64,000 bases of DNA from an uncultured bacterium (GCA_946188155.1 CAMHUC010000008.1:26292-90291), one strand, 5' to 3'. Shown: positions 42,093-50,070, numbered from the stretch's first letter. Notes: generated by a model not told the origin, from the sequence alone. Program-made: numbers and translations.

Positions 42093-45005
42093 CTAAATGA
42101 GTTTTTTGCGCCTGATGAGCGACGCTTGACAAGGAATCATGATGTAGACCGTGGTGCCGGAGCCCTGTTCGGAGCTGATTTCCATCGTGCCGCCCATCTG
42201 GCTCACCAGCTCGCGTGTGATGGCCAGTCCCAGGCCCTTGGTGGATGGCGATGTGTAGCCGTCCTTGGCGTTCACCTCGGCGAGCACGTCCGGTGGCATG
42301 CCCTCGCCGGTGTCGTCGATGGAGATGATGAGTCGGCGGCCGATGTAGTCGTAGCGTGCCCTGACGCTGCCGCTGCCGGTGTGCTGTGCGGCGTTGGCAG
42401 CAATCTGCTTGATGGCGTGCCCCAGGTTGTCGGTGTCGATGTTGACCACCAGTTGCTCGTAGGGGTTCTCCACGATGTAGCGGGTCTGCTCGTTGCGGTA
42501 CTTCATCCAGCCGTCCGTGCACTGGCTCTCGAACAGCTCGGCGAAGTTGCGCTCCTGGGGTATGATTTCCACCATGTGTGCCTGCAGGCGCGACAGGTAG
42601 AGTATGTTGTCAATCAGGTGCAGCAGCGAGTCGGCGTTGTCGAGGATGCCCTTGCTCAGCAGTGCCTCGTCGGTGCCGGGCTTCTCGGGGTCTATGCGGC
42701 CCACGTAGCTGAGCACGGTGCCCATCGGGCGGCGTATCTCCTGCACCATGTTCTTCACGAAGCTGTTCTTCGTGGCTTCCACCTCCTGCACCTTGGCCTC
42801 CTGGATGTCGAGTTGCTCCTCGATGTGGCACAGCTCGCTCATGTCGCGCAGCAGTCCTGAGTAGCGGCTGATGCGGCCGTCCTTGTTGTACTGTGGCCTG
42901 AGGCAGAACTGCAGTTGCAGCTGCTTGCCGCCCCGTATGCGGAGCGTGGTTCGTATGCTGACGTCCACCTCGCGGTCCGTTCGCTGGTCCATGTCGTTGA
43001 GCGTGCGCATGGCCTGTTTCTTCGAGGTGTCGTCCACGAGTGTCATGCAGCGCGTCTGTGTCAGCGTGTGCTGCACTTCGCTGGCCGAGCGGCGTATGGT
43101 CAGTGTGTGGGTGTCGGGCGAGTAGATGGCCAGTCGGATGTCGCTCTCGTGGAGCACGGCGTCGAGGTTGTCCTCATACTCCCGCAGCACGCGCAGCTCC
43201 TTGTCGAGCAGGCGGCGGGCCTTGTGGTAGTGCTCGTCGTCGTCAACCAGCAGGTCTACGGGTCTGAGGATGGCGAAGAGTCCCAGCAGGCTGCCCTCGT
43301 CGCTGTGGATGGCCAGCAGTCGCACCTCGTTGTTGAAGCGCCCGGTGCGCCCCACGCTCTTGACGTGCCGTTTCTCGTCGGGTATCTTGTCGAGGTCCAC
43401 ATACTGGCTGGCATAGTAGCCGTCGGCCTCTTCGAGTGTCATCCCTGCCAGGTCGAAGAAATCGTAGACGGACACGCCCTCCTCGATGATCTCGTCCTCC
43501 TGGCATCCGAATATCTCGCAGGCCCTGGGGTTGATGTTCTCCAGTCGGCCCTCGCGGTCGAAGAGCATGATGCCCACCACCGGCGTGTAGAAGATGGACC
43601 AGTAGCGCAGCGTGCGCTCCTCGTCGCGCCGCTCCTGCTCACGGTCGCGTGTGACGTCCTTCTTGGTGCCTATGATGACGGTGGCCCTGCCGTGGCGGTT
43701 GCGGCGCAGCACGCTCAGCACGATGTAGTAGTCGCGCAGCTCCTTGCTGCCGGCCTCCACGTCGCGTGCCCTGAGGCTGAGTGCTTCCTCGTGTTCGTCC
43801 TTGTCGGGTTCCGGTTTCGAGTCGGCCAGCCGGTCGAGGGCGTCCTTCAGGCGTGCGAAGTCGTCGGCACTGTATCGCTGTGCGAACTCCTCCATCGAGT
43901 AGGTGTAGGCCACCTGTCCGTTCTCGTTGCGCCAGGAGAACTCGCCGGTGGCGATGTCGTAGGTCCAGATGCGCACGTGACTGGTCTGCAGGATGAGTGC
44001 CAGCCGGTGGTTGCGGCTCTCGTTAAAGCGCGTCAGCCGGTAGTTCAGCAGGCGGTAGCTGATGATGTAGACGAGCATGATGAGCAGCAGCATGGCAGCC
44101 CCGACGCCTCCGTAGACGGCCCAGCGTGGCAGTCCCTTCTGCTGGTGCTCAGGGTAGAACCACTTGTCCTGCAGGGGCTTCAGCTCCTCGGTAGCGTTCA
44201 TGCGGGTGAGTTCCTCGTCGAGCACGTCGAGCAGGTGTTGGTCGTGCGACATGAACTTATACTCTCCGTGGGGCATGTTCACGGGCGTCATCTGCAGGTT
44301 GTCGATGAGGTAGCGGCGCATCAGCCATTTCAGCGTGAGGGTGTTCCACACGATCTGCCCCTCCTCCGTGGCACTCACGCGCTGTATCACCTCGCGTATG
44401 TCCTTCTCGGGGATGGCGTTCTCCTCCCATCCGTAGTCCTTCATCAGGTGGTAGCACATCGAGGTGTGGTTCACGTACACCTTCATGCCGGGCTTGCCCA
44501 GGTCGCGGAAGGTCTTGATTTGTACTGGCTTGCCCTTGGGCGTCACCACGCTCTGCGTGAACAGCGTCACGGCATTGCGGCCGTAGAGTCCGTATTCGTC
44601 GTGGTAGCCCACGGCGAGTCCGAGCGTGAGGTCGCTCTTGCCGCTCTTGAGGTCGTTGAAGGCCTCCTCCGACGATTTCAGCCTGATGACGTAGGGTATG
44701 CCGAGGCGTTCCATCATCTTCCGTATCAGGTCTACGTTGTAGCCCTCCGGCTCGCCGTTGTCGTTGAGGAAGGCGTAGGGCCACAGGTCCCACACGCCCT
44801 CATACACCAGCGGGTCCTGCTCGGTGTATGCCCTGGCGAATCCCTCCGGCGTGGGGGTGCGTTGTCGCGTGGGCGCGGCGGTGCTGTCTGCCGGTGCTGC
44901 CTGCAGGGGCGTGACCAGTGCCAGCGTCAGGATGGTGAGTATCGTGTGTCTGATTCGTGTCAGCATGCTTGCCTGTTTGGTTTGGCTATTGTTGTTATTT
45001 GTCAT
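42093..45005 (-). CDS. Histidine-kinase homologue with SBP_bac_3 domain and Gln in place of the phospho-acceptor His
   Basis: A 970-aa membrane protein. Leader, SBP_bac_3 domain (LWPYAFLNDNGEPEGYNVDL), transmembrane helix (AVYGGVGAAMLLLIMLVYII), PAS domains, then a HisKA-like helix reading NMVQEIRRPMGT where active kinases have S/T-H-E-L/I-R. The His is replaced by Gln. The HATPase part is intact (AANAAQHT; DTGEGMP; KGLGLAIT). It is therefore likely a pseudokinase, or it works through its intact partner at 39322-42087, with which it shares ligand-domain type and operon. The first ATG (45005) lies very close to the promoter. A second Met 13 codons on (44966) fits the signal peptide as well. 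Confidence 0.85.
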   Translation of the reverse strand: MTNNNNSQTKQASMLTRIRHTILTILTLALVTPLQAAPADSTAAPTRQRTPTPEGFARAYTEQDPLVYEGVWDLWPYAFLNDNGEPEGYNVDLIRKMMERLGIPYVIRLKSSEEAFNDLKSGKSDLTLGLAVGYHDEYGLYGRNAVTLFTQSVVTPKGKPVQIKTFRDLGKPGMKVYVNHTSMCYHLMKDYGWEENAIPEKDIREVIQRVSATEEGQIVWNTLTLKWLMRRYLIDNLQMTPVNMPHGEYKFMSHDQHLLDVLDEELTRMNATEELKPLQDKWFYPEHQQKGLPRWAVYGGVGAAMLLLIMLVYIISYRLLNYRLTRFNESRNHRLALILQTSHVRIWTYDIATGEFSWRNENGQVAYTYSMEEFAQRYSADDFARLKDALDRLADSKPEPDKDEHEEALSLRARDVEAGSKELRDYYIVLSVLRRNRHGRATVIIGTKKDVTRDREQERRDEERTLRYWSIFYTPVVGIMLFDREGRLENINPRACEIFGCQEDEIIEEGVSVYDFFDLAGMTLEEADGYYASQYVDLDKIPDEKRHVKSVGRTGRFNNEVRLLAIHSDEGSLLGLFAILRPVDLLVDDDEHYHKARRLLDKELRVLREYEDNLDAVLHESDIRLAIYSPDTHTLTIRRSASEVQHTLTQTRCMTLVDDTSKKQAMRTLNDMDQRTDREVDVSIRTTLRIRGGKQLQLQFCLRPQYNKDGRISRYSGLLRDMSELCHIEEQLDIQEAKVQEVEATKNSFVKNMVQEIRRPMGTVLSYVGRIDPEKPGTDEALLSKGILDNADSLLHLIDNILYLSRLQAHMVEIIPQERNFAELFESQCTDGWMKYRNEQTRYIVENPYEQLVVNIDTDNLGHAIKQIAANAAQHTGSGSVRARYDYIGRRLIISIDDTGEGMPPDVLAEVNAKDGYTSPSTKGLGLAITRELVSQMGGTMEISSEQGSGTTVYIMIPCQASLIRRKKLI

Positions 45006-45015
45006 TTAGAGGTTA

Positions 45016-45047
45016 CAAAGTTACGACTTTTTTCTCGTTTTTCCAAA
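45016..45047 (-). promoter_or_regulatory. promoter of the two solute-binding kinases
   Basis: Minus strand TTTG (45044-45047), 20 nt, TAACTTTG (45016-45023). Confidence 0.7.
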
Positions 45048-45063
45048 TATTCGGCAGAAAAGA

Positions 45064-45094
45064 TTTGTCGTTTGGCGTAAATTATGTATCTTTG
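45064..45094 (+). promoter_or_regulatory. promoter of the acyl-CoA synthetase
   Basis: TTTG (45064-45067), 19 nt, TATCTTTG (45087-45094). It is divergent from the kinase promoter, and the start at 45117 follows by 22 nt. Confidence 0.7.
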
Positions 45095-45116
45095 TGTCCG
45101 ATTTCACCTATATTAT

Positions 45117-47234
45117 ATGATAAACCAACAGCTACTGAATCCTGAGAGCATCGTCGTCGTCGGTGGCTCCAATAATGTACACAAGCCCGGTGGTTCCATT
45201 GTGCGGAATCTCATCAGCGGCGGCTATCAAGGCCAGCTGCGAGTTGTCAACCCCAAAGAGGACGAGGTGCAGGGCATCGGTGTCTGCCACGACGTGAGCG
45301 AGCTGCCCGCCACCGATCTGGCCATCCTCGTGGTGCCGGCTCGCTTTTGTCCCGACTACGTGGAACAGCTGGCCCGCGACAAGCAGACACGCGCCTTCAT
45401 CATCATCTCGGCTGGCTTCGGCGAGGAGACGGCCGAGGGCGCACTGCTCGAGCAGCGCATCCTCGACACCTGCCGTCAGTACGGGGCGGCACTCATCGGC
45501 CCCAACTGCATCGGCATGCTCAACCGCAGCCATCACAGTGTCTTCACCTTGCCCATCCCCAAGCTCTCGGCCCGGGGAGCCGACTTCATCAGCGGCTCCG
45601 GAGCCACGGCCGTGTTCATCCTCGAGAGTGCCGTCGTCAAGGGCTTGCAGTTCAATAGTGTCTGGTCGGTCGGCAACGGCAAGCAGATAGGCATTGAGGA
45701 CGTGCTGCAGTATATGGACGAGCACTTCAATCCCGCCACCGACTCCAGGGTGAAGCTGCTCTACATCGAGAATGTCGCCGACCCCGACAAGCTGCTCTTC
45801 CATGCCGGGAGCCTCATCCGCAAGGGCTGTCGCATCGCAGCCATCAAGGCAGGCTCGTCGGAGAGCGGCTCGCGTGCCGCCTCCAGCCATACAGGTGCCA
45901 TCGCCTCGAGTGACGCTGCCGTGGAGGCCCTCTTCCGCAAGGCCGGTATCGTGCGTTGCTATTCCCGCGAGGAGCTCACCACCGTGGGCTGCATCTTCAC
46001 CCTGCCGCCCCTGAAGGGCCGCAACTTCGCCATCGTCACCCATGCCGGAGGCCCCGGCGTGATGCTCACCGATGCCCTCTCGAAGGGCGGCATGAACGTA
46101 CCCTCACTGACGGCTAATGCTTCGAGTGCCAATAGCGCCAATAGTGCCGCTGCCGCCGAGCTCAAGGCGAAGCTCTTCCCTGGCTCCTCGGTGAATAATC
46201 CCATCGACTTCCTCGCCACGGGCACTGCCGAGCAGCTGGGCACCATCATCGACTACTGCGAGCATCGCTTCGAAGAGATCGACGCCATCGCCGTCATCTA
46301 CGGCACACCGGGGCTGACGCAGCTCTACGAAGCCTACGACGTGCTCGACCGCAAGATCCGCGAGTGCTCCAAGCCCATCTTCCCCATCCTGCCCAGCATG
46401 GTCACGGCAGGCCCCGAGGTGGCGGAGTTCCTCTCGAAGGGCCATGTCAACTTCAGCGACGAGGTGACGCTGGCCACGGCCCTCTCGCAGGTGATGCGCA
46501 CCCCGCAGCCGGCCTCCCACGAGGTGGAACTCTACGGCGTGGATATCCCCCGCCTGCACAACATCCTCTTCCGCGAGGTGCGCCGCCTGAAGTTTGAGGG
46601 CAAGGCCAGCGGATGGCTGGCTCCTGGTGTGGTGCGCGAGATTCTGGAGTGTGCCGGCATCTCGATGGTGCCCGAGATGGTGAGCACCTCGTGCGAGGAA
46701 CTGGCGGCCTTTGCCCGGCAGGTGGGCTATCCCGTGGTGGCCAAGGTGGTGGGGCCTGTGCATAAGAGTGATGTGGGCGGCGTGGCCCTCAATGTGCGCA
46801 CCCCCGAGCATCTGGCCATCGAGTTCGGCCGAATGATGCAGATAGAGGGTGCCACGGGCGTGATGGTGCAGAAGATGCTCCGTGGCACGGAACTCTTCGT
46901 AGGTGCCAAATACGAGAACCGCTTCGGCCATGTAGTGCTCTGCGGACTGGGCGGCATCTTCGTCGAGGCCCTCAAGGACGTGTCGTCGGGACTGGCACCC
47001 CTCACCTACGACGAGGCATTCTCCATGATCCGCTCGCTGCGTGCCTACAAGATTCTCAAGGGCACCCGTGGACAGCAGGGCATCAACGAGCAGCGTTATG
47101 CCGAGACCATCGTGCGCCTGTCCACCATCCTCCGTTTCGCCACGGAGATCAAGGAGGTGGACCTCAACCCCCTGCTCGCCGATGCGGATGACGTCATCGC
47201 TGTAGACGCCCGCATCCGTATCGAGCAGGAATAG
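45117..47234 (+). CDS. Acetate--CoA ligase (ADP-forming) family protein, alpha-beta fusion
   Basis: A 705-aa enzyme of the NDP-forming acyl-CoA synthetase family. It has an N-terminal CoA-binding Rossmann domain (SIVVVGGSNNVHKPGGSIVRNL), a succinyl-CoA-ligase-like domain (SGSGATAVFILE; the phosphohistidine region RAASSHTGAIASSD) and a C-terminal ATP-grasp domain (VVAKVVGPVHKSDVGGVALN; EVDLNPLLAD). It would conserve energy as ATP from acetyl-CoA or related acyl-CoA, or run in reverse. The start at 45117 lies behind the promoter; an earlier in-frame Met lies within it. Confidence 0.85.
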   Translation: MINQQLLNPESIVVVGGSNNVHKPGGSIVRNLISGGYQGQLRVVNPKEDEVQGIGVCHDVSELPATDLAILVVPARFCPDYVEQLARDKQTRAFIIISAGFGEETAEGALLEQRILDTCRQYGAALIGPNCIGMLNRSHHSVFTLPIPKLSARGADFISGSGATAVFILESAVVKGLQFNSVWSVGNGKQIGIEDVLQYMDEHFNPATDSRVKLLYIENVADPDKLLFHAGSLIRKGCRIAAIKAGSSESGSRAASSHTGAIASSDAAVEALFRKAGIVRCYSREELTTVGCIFTLPPLKGRNFAIVTHAGGPGVMLTDALSKGGMNVPSLTANASSANSANSAAAAELKAKLFPGSSVNNPIDFLATGTAEQLGTIIDYCEHRFEEIDAIAVIYGTPGLTQLYEAYDVLDRKIRECSKPIFPILPSMVTAGPEVAEFLSKGHVNFSDEVTLATALSQVMRTPQPASHEVELYGVDIPRLHNILFREVRRLKFEGKASGWLAPGVVREILECAGISMVPEMVSTSCEELAAFARQVGYPVVAKVVGPVHKSDVGGVALNVRTPEHLAIEFGRMMQIEGATGVMVQKMLRGTELFVGAKYENRFGHVVLCGLGGIFVEALKDVSSGLAPLTYDEAFSMIRSLRAYKILKGTRGQQGINEQRYAETIVRLSTILRFATEIKEVDLNPLLADADDVIAVDARIRIEQE

Positions 47235-47261
47235 GCTTCAGGCGCAGGCGGCTGGCAATCA

Positions 47262-47463
47262 CTTGTCGTGGAATACCAGCTCGTCGCACTTGTCGCCGGG
47301 GGTATATACCTTTCCGGCACCGATGTGAACCTGGAATCCTGATACTCCCGTCAGCGAGCCTTGCGGGGCGCGGATGTCGGCGGGATAGTCGGGGAATGTG
47401 GATATGCCGTTACCAACGGTGGCACTGACCGTAGAGAAGATTCACTTCCAATTTTTCTGCCAT
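47262..47463 (-). pseudogene. truncated duplicate of korA 5' end
   Basis: ATG at 47463 begins MAEKLEV exactly as korA, then jumps to the korA sequence FSTVSATVGNGISTFPDYPA in another frame and runs to DKCDELV before similarity ends. About 73 bp of korA are missing at the junction, which causes the frameshift. The leader (AGTTAGTAATAAACACTATA) and the promoter are also copied from korA. No functional product is expected. Confidence 0.85.
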
Positions 47464-47504
47464 ATTGCTATAGTGTTTATTACTAACTTTCTCTTTTTCG
47501 GCTG

Positions 47505-47512
47505 CAAAAGTA
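47505..47512 (-). promoter_or_regulatory. copied korA -7 box
   Basis: TACTTTTG on the minus strand, in the same position relative to the fossil start as in the real korA, so it may still be transcribed. Confidence 0.55.
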
Positions 47513-47592
47513 CCTGTTTTTTATGAATCCACAAAACGTTTCCGCATAAAAATGCGTACATGATATGTTATATGCAGGTTTTATGCAGTCCG

Positions 47593-48594
47593 CTATTTCT
47601 TCTTGTCCTCCAGGAAGCGACGCTTCTTGGCACTCATCGGCCGCGCCTCCTTGGCGGCCTTGATGGCAGCGCGACGGGCATTCTCTGCCTTGCGGATCTT
47701 GGCGGCTGCCTGGCTGGCGCGCCGTTTGGCATCGCGCTCACGGGCTTCGGACTTGCGCTGTTCTTTCTTTTCTGACCGTAAAGCTTCCTTTGCAGCATCA
47801 CGCGCTTCAATTTCTGCCTTGCGCTTAGCCTTTTCTTCCTCCTTCTTCGCTAATACACGTGCCTGATACTCCGGATTGGAGAGAATATATTTACGTGATG
47901 GCATGGACAGGATGTCGAGGGCCATCTTAGCGGCTTTGTGTCTGGCGTAGCGCCAACTCTTGCTTTCCGCTGCACAGAGCAGAGTACCGTCAGAAAGCAC
48001 AGCTTTCGCCCTATGCAGTCCCTCCGGCGTCTGTTCCATCTCCAATGTCAGCCTCCGTCCATCGGTCTTCCGTACGATGTCGTCAGCCTGTGACAGCAGG
48101 TTAAGGTTGCGACGCCTATGCCTCAACAGGTGCTCGGCCTCACCTATTATGTATTTGGAGATAAACCATTGGCGGATGTCTTCGTCGAGGGTTGACACAT
48201 AGCCATAGATGGCATAGACGAAGATATGCTTATGAGTCTTGATGTCGAAATTCTCGCCGGCACGGGCGAACTGTCCCAAGTGCCATTCGTCGAACTGCCG
48301 CTCCAGCCGTTCGTTGCGGAACAGGTTGCCCAGGATATGCTGCAGTCGCGTGCCCTCGCCGGCTGCATAGCGGAACAGCACCTCAGCCACCTGGCCTTTG
48401 AACACGAACATCCCTGCGAACACATGGCGGCTGTTGCCACGTCCCTCCTGCTCATAGAAGGAACTATGTGTCAGTACTTCGCGCAATTTTGCACGCGAGA
48501 AAATCCGGCGAAGGTCGTCAAAGAGCGGATCGTCCCACCGCCGGAAATTGTCCTTCGCCTTAGGCTGTTGCTGCTGAAGTTGCTCTTCGTCCAT
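47593..48594 (-). CDS. RNase III-like double-stranded-RNA-binding protein, catalytic residues absent
   Basis: A 333-aa protein. Residues ~30-150 resemble the RNase III fold: LTHSSF, then NSRHVFAGMFVFKGQVAEVL where RNase III has NERLEFLGDAVL. A second helix, HIFVYAIYGYV, stands where TFEALIGAIYLD is expected. All four metal-binding acidic positions (E, D, D, E) appear replaced. A dsRBD-like segment follows (LTLEMEQTPEGLHRAKAVLSDGTLL...HKAAKMALDIL, ~180-235), then an ~85-residue Lys/Arg/Ala-rich helix. It is probably an RNA-binding protein, not a nuclease. Its ATG is only 5 nt from the 3' end of a tRNA-like gene, and it is the last gene of the HEPN-MNT-tRNA cluster. Family assignment rests on motifs read by eye. 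Confidence 0.6.
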   Translation of the reverse strand: MDEEQLQQQQPKAKDNFRRWDDPLFDDLRRIFSRAKLREVLTHSSFYEQEGRGNSRHVFAGMFVFKGQVAEVLFRYAAGEGTRLQHILGNLFRNERLERQFDEWHLGQFARAGENFDIKTHKHIFVYAIYGYVSTLDEDIRQWFISKYIIGEAEHLLRHRRRNLNLLSQADDIVRKTDGRRLTLEMEQTPEGLHRAKAVLSDGTLLCAAESKSWRYARHKAAKMALDILSMPSRKYILSNPEYQARVLAKKEEEKAKRKAEIEARDAAKEALRSEKKEQRKSEARERDAKRRASQAAAKIRKAENARRAAIKAAKEARPMSAKKRRFLEDKKK

Positions 48595-48599
48595 CGTTG

Positions 48600-48690
48600 C
48601 ACGGGCAGGCGGAGTCGAACCACCTCTGTCAGATTGGAAGCTGGCATTCAGGCCCCGAAAACCTGTGTGCTGCCGTTACACTATGCCCGC
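48600..48690 (-). tRNA. aberrant tRNA-like gene, anticodon-position UCG, long variable arm
   Basis: A 91-nt cloverleaf: acceptor GCGGGCA/TGCCCGT (G1-U72, G73), D-arm GTGT-AACGGCA-GCAC, anticodon arm CAGGT-TTTCGGG-GCCTG (UCG at 34-36), T-arm GGTGG-TTCGACT-CCGCC. Between anticodon and T arms lies a 24-nt variable region folding as GCCAG-CTTCCAAT-CTGAC. That loop looks like a glycine (UCC) anticodon loop. No CCA is encoded. By anticodon it would be Arg(UCG), but the long arm is class II and the acceptor/D-arm are glycine-like, so identity is unresolved. Confidence 0.65.
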
Positions 48691-48759
48691 ATTTTCATTG
48701 ACGCTATGCGTCGATCTGCAATTCTTTACTCTTCATTCTTCATTCTTCACTTTCAAAAG

Positions 48760-48852
48760 AGCGGGTGACGGGAATCGAACCCGCGCCTGCGCACTGGAGG
48801 TACGCCGAATCAAGATCTGAAGTCTTGCGTGCTGCCATTACACTACACCCGC
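48760..48852 (-). tRNA. aberrant tRNA-like gene, anticodon-position UCA, long variable arm
   Basis: A 93-nt cloverleaf: acceptor GCGGGTG/CACCCGC, perfect, with U73; D-arm GTGT-AATGGCA-GCAC; anticodon arm CAAGA-CTTCAGA-TCTTG (UCA, U33 and purine 37 present); T-arm GCGGG-TTCGATT-CCCGT. A 26-nt variable region folds as GCGTA-CCTCCAG-TGCGC, again with UCC in a seven-base loop. G1-C72, C2-G71, G3-C70, U73 and C35 are glycine identity elements in bacteria, yet UCA would read UGA. It is not a normal tRNA-Sec: acceptor plus T stems are 7+5 and no sel genes are present. It lies 17 nt after the MNT gene. Confidence 0.65.
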
Positions 48853-48869
48853 AGATTGTCACGAGAGTC

Positions 48870-49190
48870 TTACGCCGTAATACCTGTACGCATGACGTCA
48901 CGGTAGAGAATCGTGTCTTCTTCTTTCGACATAAGAACCGGTTCGATGAGCAGACTCACTTTATCAACATCATGCCACAGGTCTGCCGACAACTCCAGCC
49001 AGTCCTTGCCTTCCAGGGTGGTTACAATAACGGCAACATCAATATCGCTCCAAGGATTAGCACATCCCTTGGAATATGATCCAAACATATAAACCTCTGG
49101 CTCCTTTGTAAAACGGGAGGCTATGACTTGCTTGTATTGTCTGACGAGGGCTAAGGCTTCGTCACGAGTGAGCACTTTTGGAGTATCCAT
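48870..49190 (-). CDS. MNT-type nucleotidyltransferase (antitoxin of a HEPN/MNT pair)
   Basis: A 106-aa minimal nucleotidyltransferase with the DNA-polymerase-beta-like motif FGSYSKG, nine residues, DID. In the HepT/MntA system the MNT protein inactivates its HEPN partner by adding AMP to it. Its start overlaps the end of the HEPN gene by 40 nt, which implies tight coupling. The stop lies 17 nt before the first tRNA-like gene. Confidence 0.8.
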   Translation of the reverse strand: MDTPKVLTRDEALALVRQYKQVIASRFTKEPEVYMFGSYSKGCANPWSDIDVAVIVTTLEGKDWLELSADLWHDVDKVSLLIEPVLMSKEEDTILYRDVMRTGITA

Positions 49191-49561
49191 TCCCTAAATT
49201 GTTTGGTTTGTTCTATGAGATAGGCACTACCCTTATCATTGAGCATCCGCGCTACCTGGCTTTTATATTCTGGATATCGTCCTGCAATGTACATTGGCGA
49301 CATTATTTCGATGAATCGACGCTGCTCGTCGCTTAGTAGCCCTTTCAGTCCACAGCCTTCCAACAATCTGAAATGGTTATGAAGATAAATAGGCTCATCA
49401 TCCCGGCATGCTAACCAATAGGCCTTAATCACTTTCTCTACGGCCTGATGGCACAAGAAACCGATGTACAGCCAATGCCCCGTTGAATAGAGAGCCTCGG
49501 CTGTCGCGATGTCTTCATCTACCTGCTCAAGCCATTTGAGTGCGATATCCTTATTTGCCAT
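49151..49561 (-). CDS. HEPN-domain protein (putative RNase toxin)
   Basis: A 136-aa all-helical HEPN protein: HQAVEKVIKAYWLACRDDEP and the following LHNHFRLL match the PF05168-type pattern, with an R...H pair as candidate active site. HEPN toxins paired with MNT proteins are RNases; one characterised HepT trims the 3' ends of tRNAs. Here the pair sits immediately upstream of two tRNA-like genes and an RNA-binding protein, which suggests an RNA-centred role. A promoter at 49992-50024 and a group II intron remnant precede it. Confidence 0.8.
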   Translation of the reverse strand: MANKDIALKWLEQVDEDIATAEALYSTGHWLYIGFLCHQAVEKVIKAYWLACRDDEPIYLHNHFRLLEGCGLKGLLSDEQRRFIEIMSPMYIAGRYPEYKSQVARMLNDKGSAYLIEQTKQFREWILQKCSLVTKP

Positions 49562-49583
49562 TTTTCTCTTTTGCTTGTTCCAA

Positions 49584-49905
49584 GTAGGGCAGCGGGGTTT
49601 CCCCCGCTTTCCCCTTCAAGAACCGTGCATGCGACTTTCACCGCACACGGCTCGTGTAATTCTAAATTAATTTTTGTTCTAACTAATTCGGCTCTTACGA
49701 GCGCCCATTACTCAGGTCTGCAGCCCACTTGCCATTTTGGCTCCAGCTGTCAAGCATCCGTAAGCTGGTTCTTCGTAACGATGGTTGATAGCGACGGTTC
49801 ACTTACATTGTCCATGTCGGTCAGCCTTGCAGTTGCGCGGAGTGATGCTCCCCACCTGGCCACGTTGTCCCGATGCTCCGCACCCCGCCGTTGCCAGCGA
49901 CGCAC
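49584..49905 (-). mobile_element. group II intron remnant without reverse transcriptase (3' part)
   Basis: Positions 49653-49620 (minus) form a 34-nt domain V: GAGCCGTGTGCGGTGAAAGT...GGTTC with a GAAA tetraloop. It is followed by a domain VI hairpin (GCGGGGGAAACCCCGC) and a 3' end CCCTAC at 49584. Upstream bases include stretches such as GTAAGTGAACCGTCG typical of group II ribozyme segments. A GTGCG at 49905 is a possible 5' boundary, but 320 nt is too short for a complete ribozyme and no intron protein is present. It lies in the leader of the HEPN gene. Confidence 0.65.
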
Positions 49906-49991
49906 TTTCGGTAGGCTACTCTTAACGGAATAAGAGGTTCATTAGTTTCAAAGAACAATTACTTATACGACTTCTCGTCGCAATCTGGGTG

Positions 49992-50024
49992 CAAATATAC
50001 GAAAAAAGAATGGATTAAACCAAA
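49992..50024 (-). promoter_or_regulatory. promoter of the HEPN-MNT-tRNA cluster
   Basis: Minus strand TTTG (50021-50024), 21 nt, TATATTTG (49992-49999). Confidence 0.65.
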
Positions 50025-50038
50025 TAATCACCAAAATA

Positions 50039-50070
50039 TTTGGAACTTTGTTAGATTTTCCCTATCTTTG
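50039..50070 (+). promoter_or_regulatory. divergent plus-strand promoter
   Basis: TTTG (50039-50042), 20 nt, TATCTTTG (50063-50070). It reads toward the structured segment and the UGA-rich frame, with only 14 bp between the two -33 boxes. Confidence 0.6.

Noticed and set aside
42088..42522. N-terminal extension of the 921-aa kinase frame
   Set aside because: It overlaps the 970-aa kinase gene in another frame; the signal peptide at 42087 gives a better start.
47096..47320. 74-codon minus-strand frame at the korA fossil
   Set aside because: It reads korA DNA in the wrong frame and runs antisense into the acyl-CoA synthetase gene.
48760..48852. Selenocysteine tRNA
   Set aside because: The anticodon UCA fits, but the acceptor/T-stem lengths are ordinary (7+5), U73 is not the Sec/Ser G73, and no selA, selB or selD is present.
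49571..49933. 120-codon plus-strand frame
   Set aside because: It runs antisense through the group II intron domains V/VI and has no coding features.
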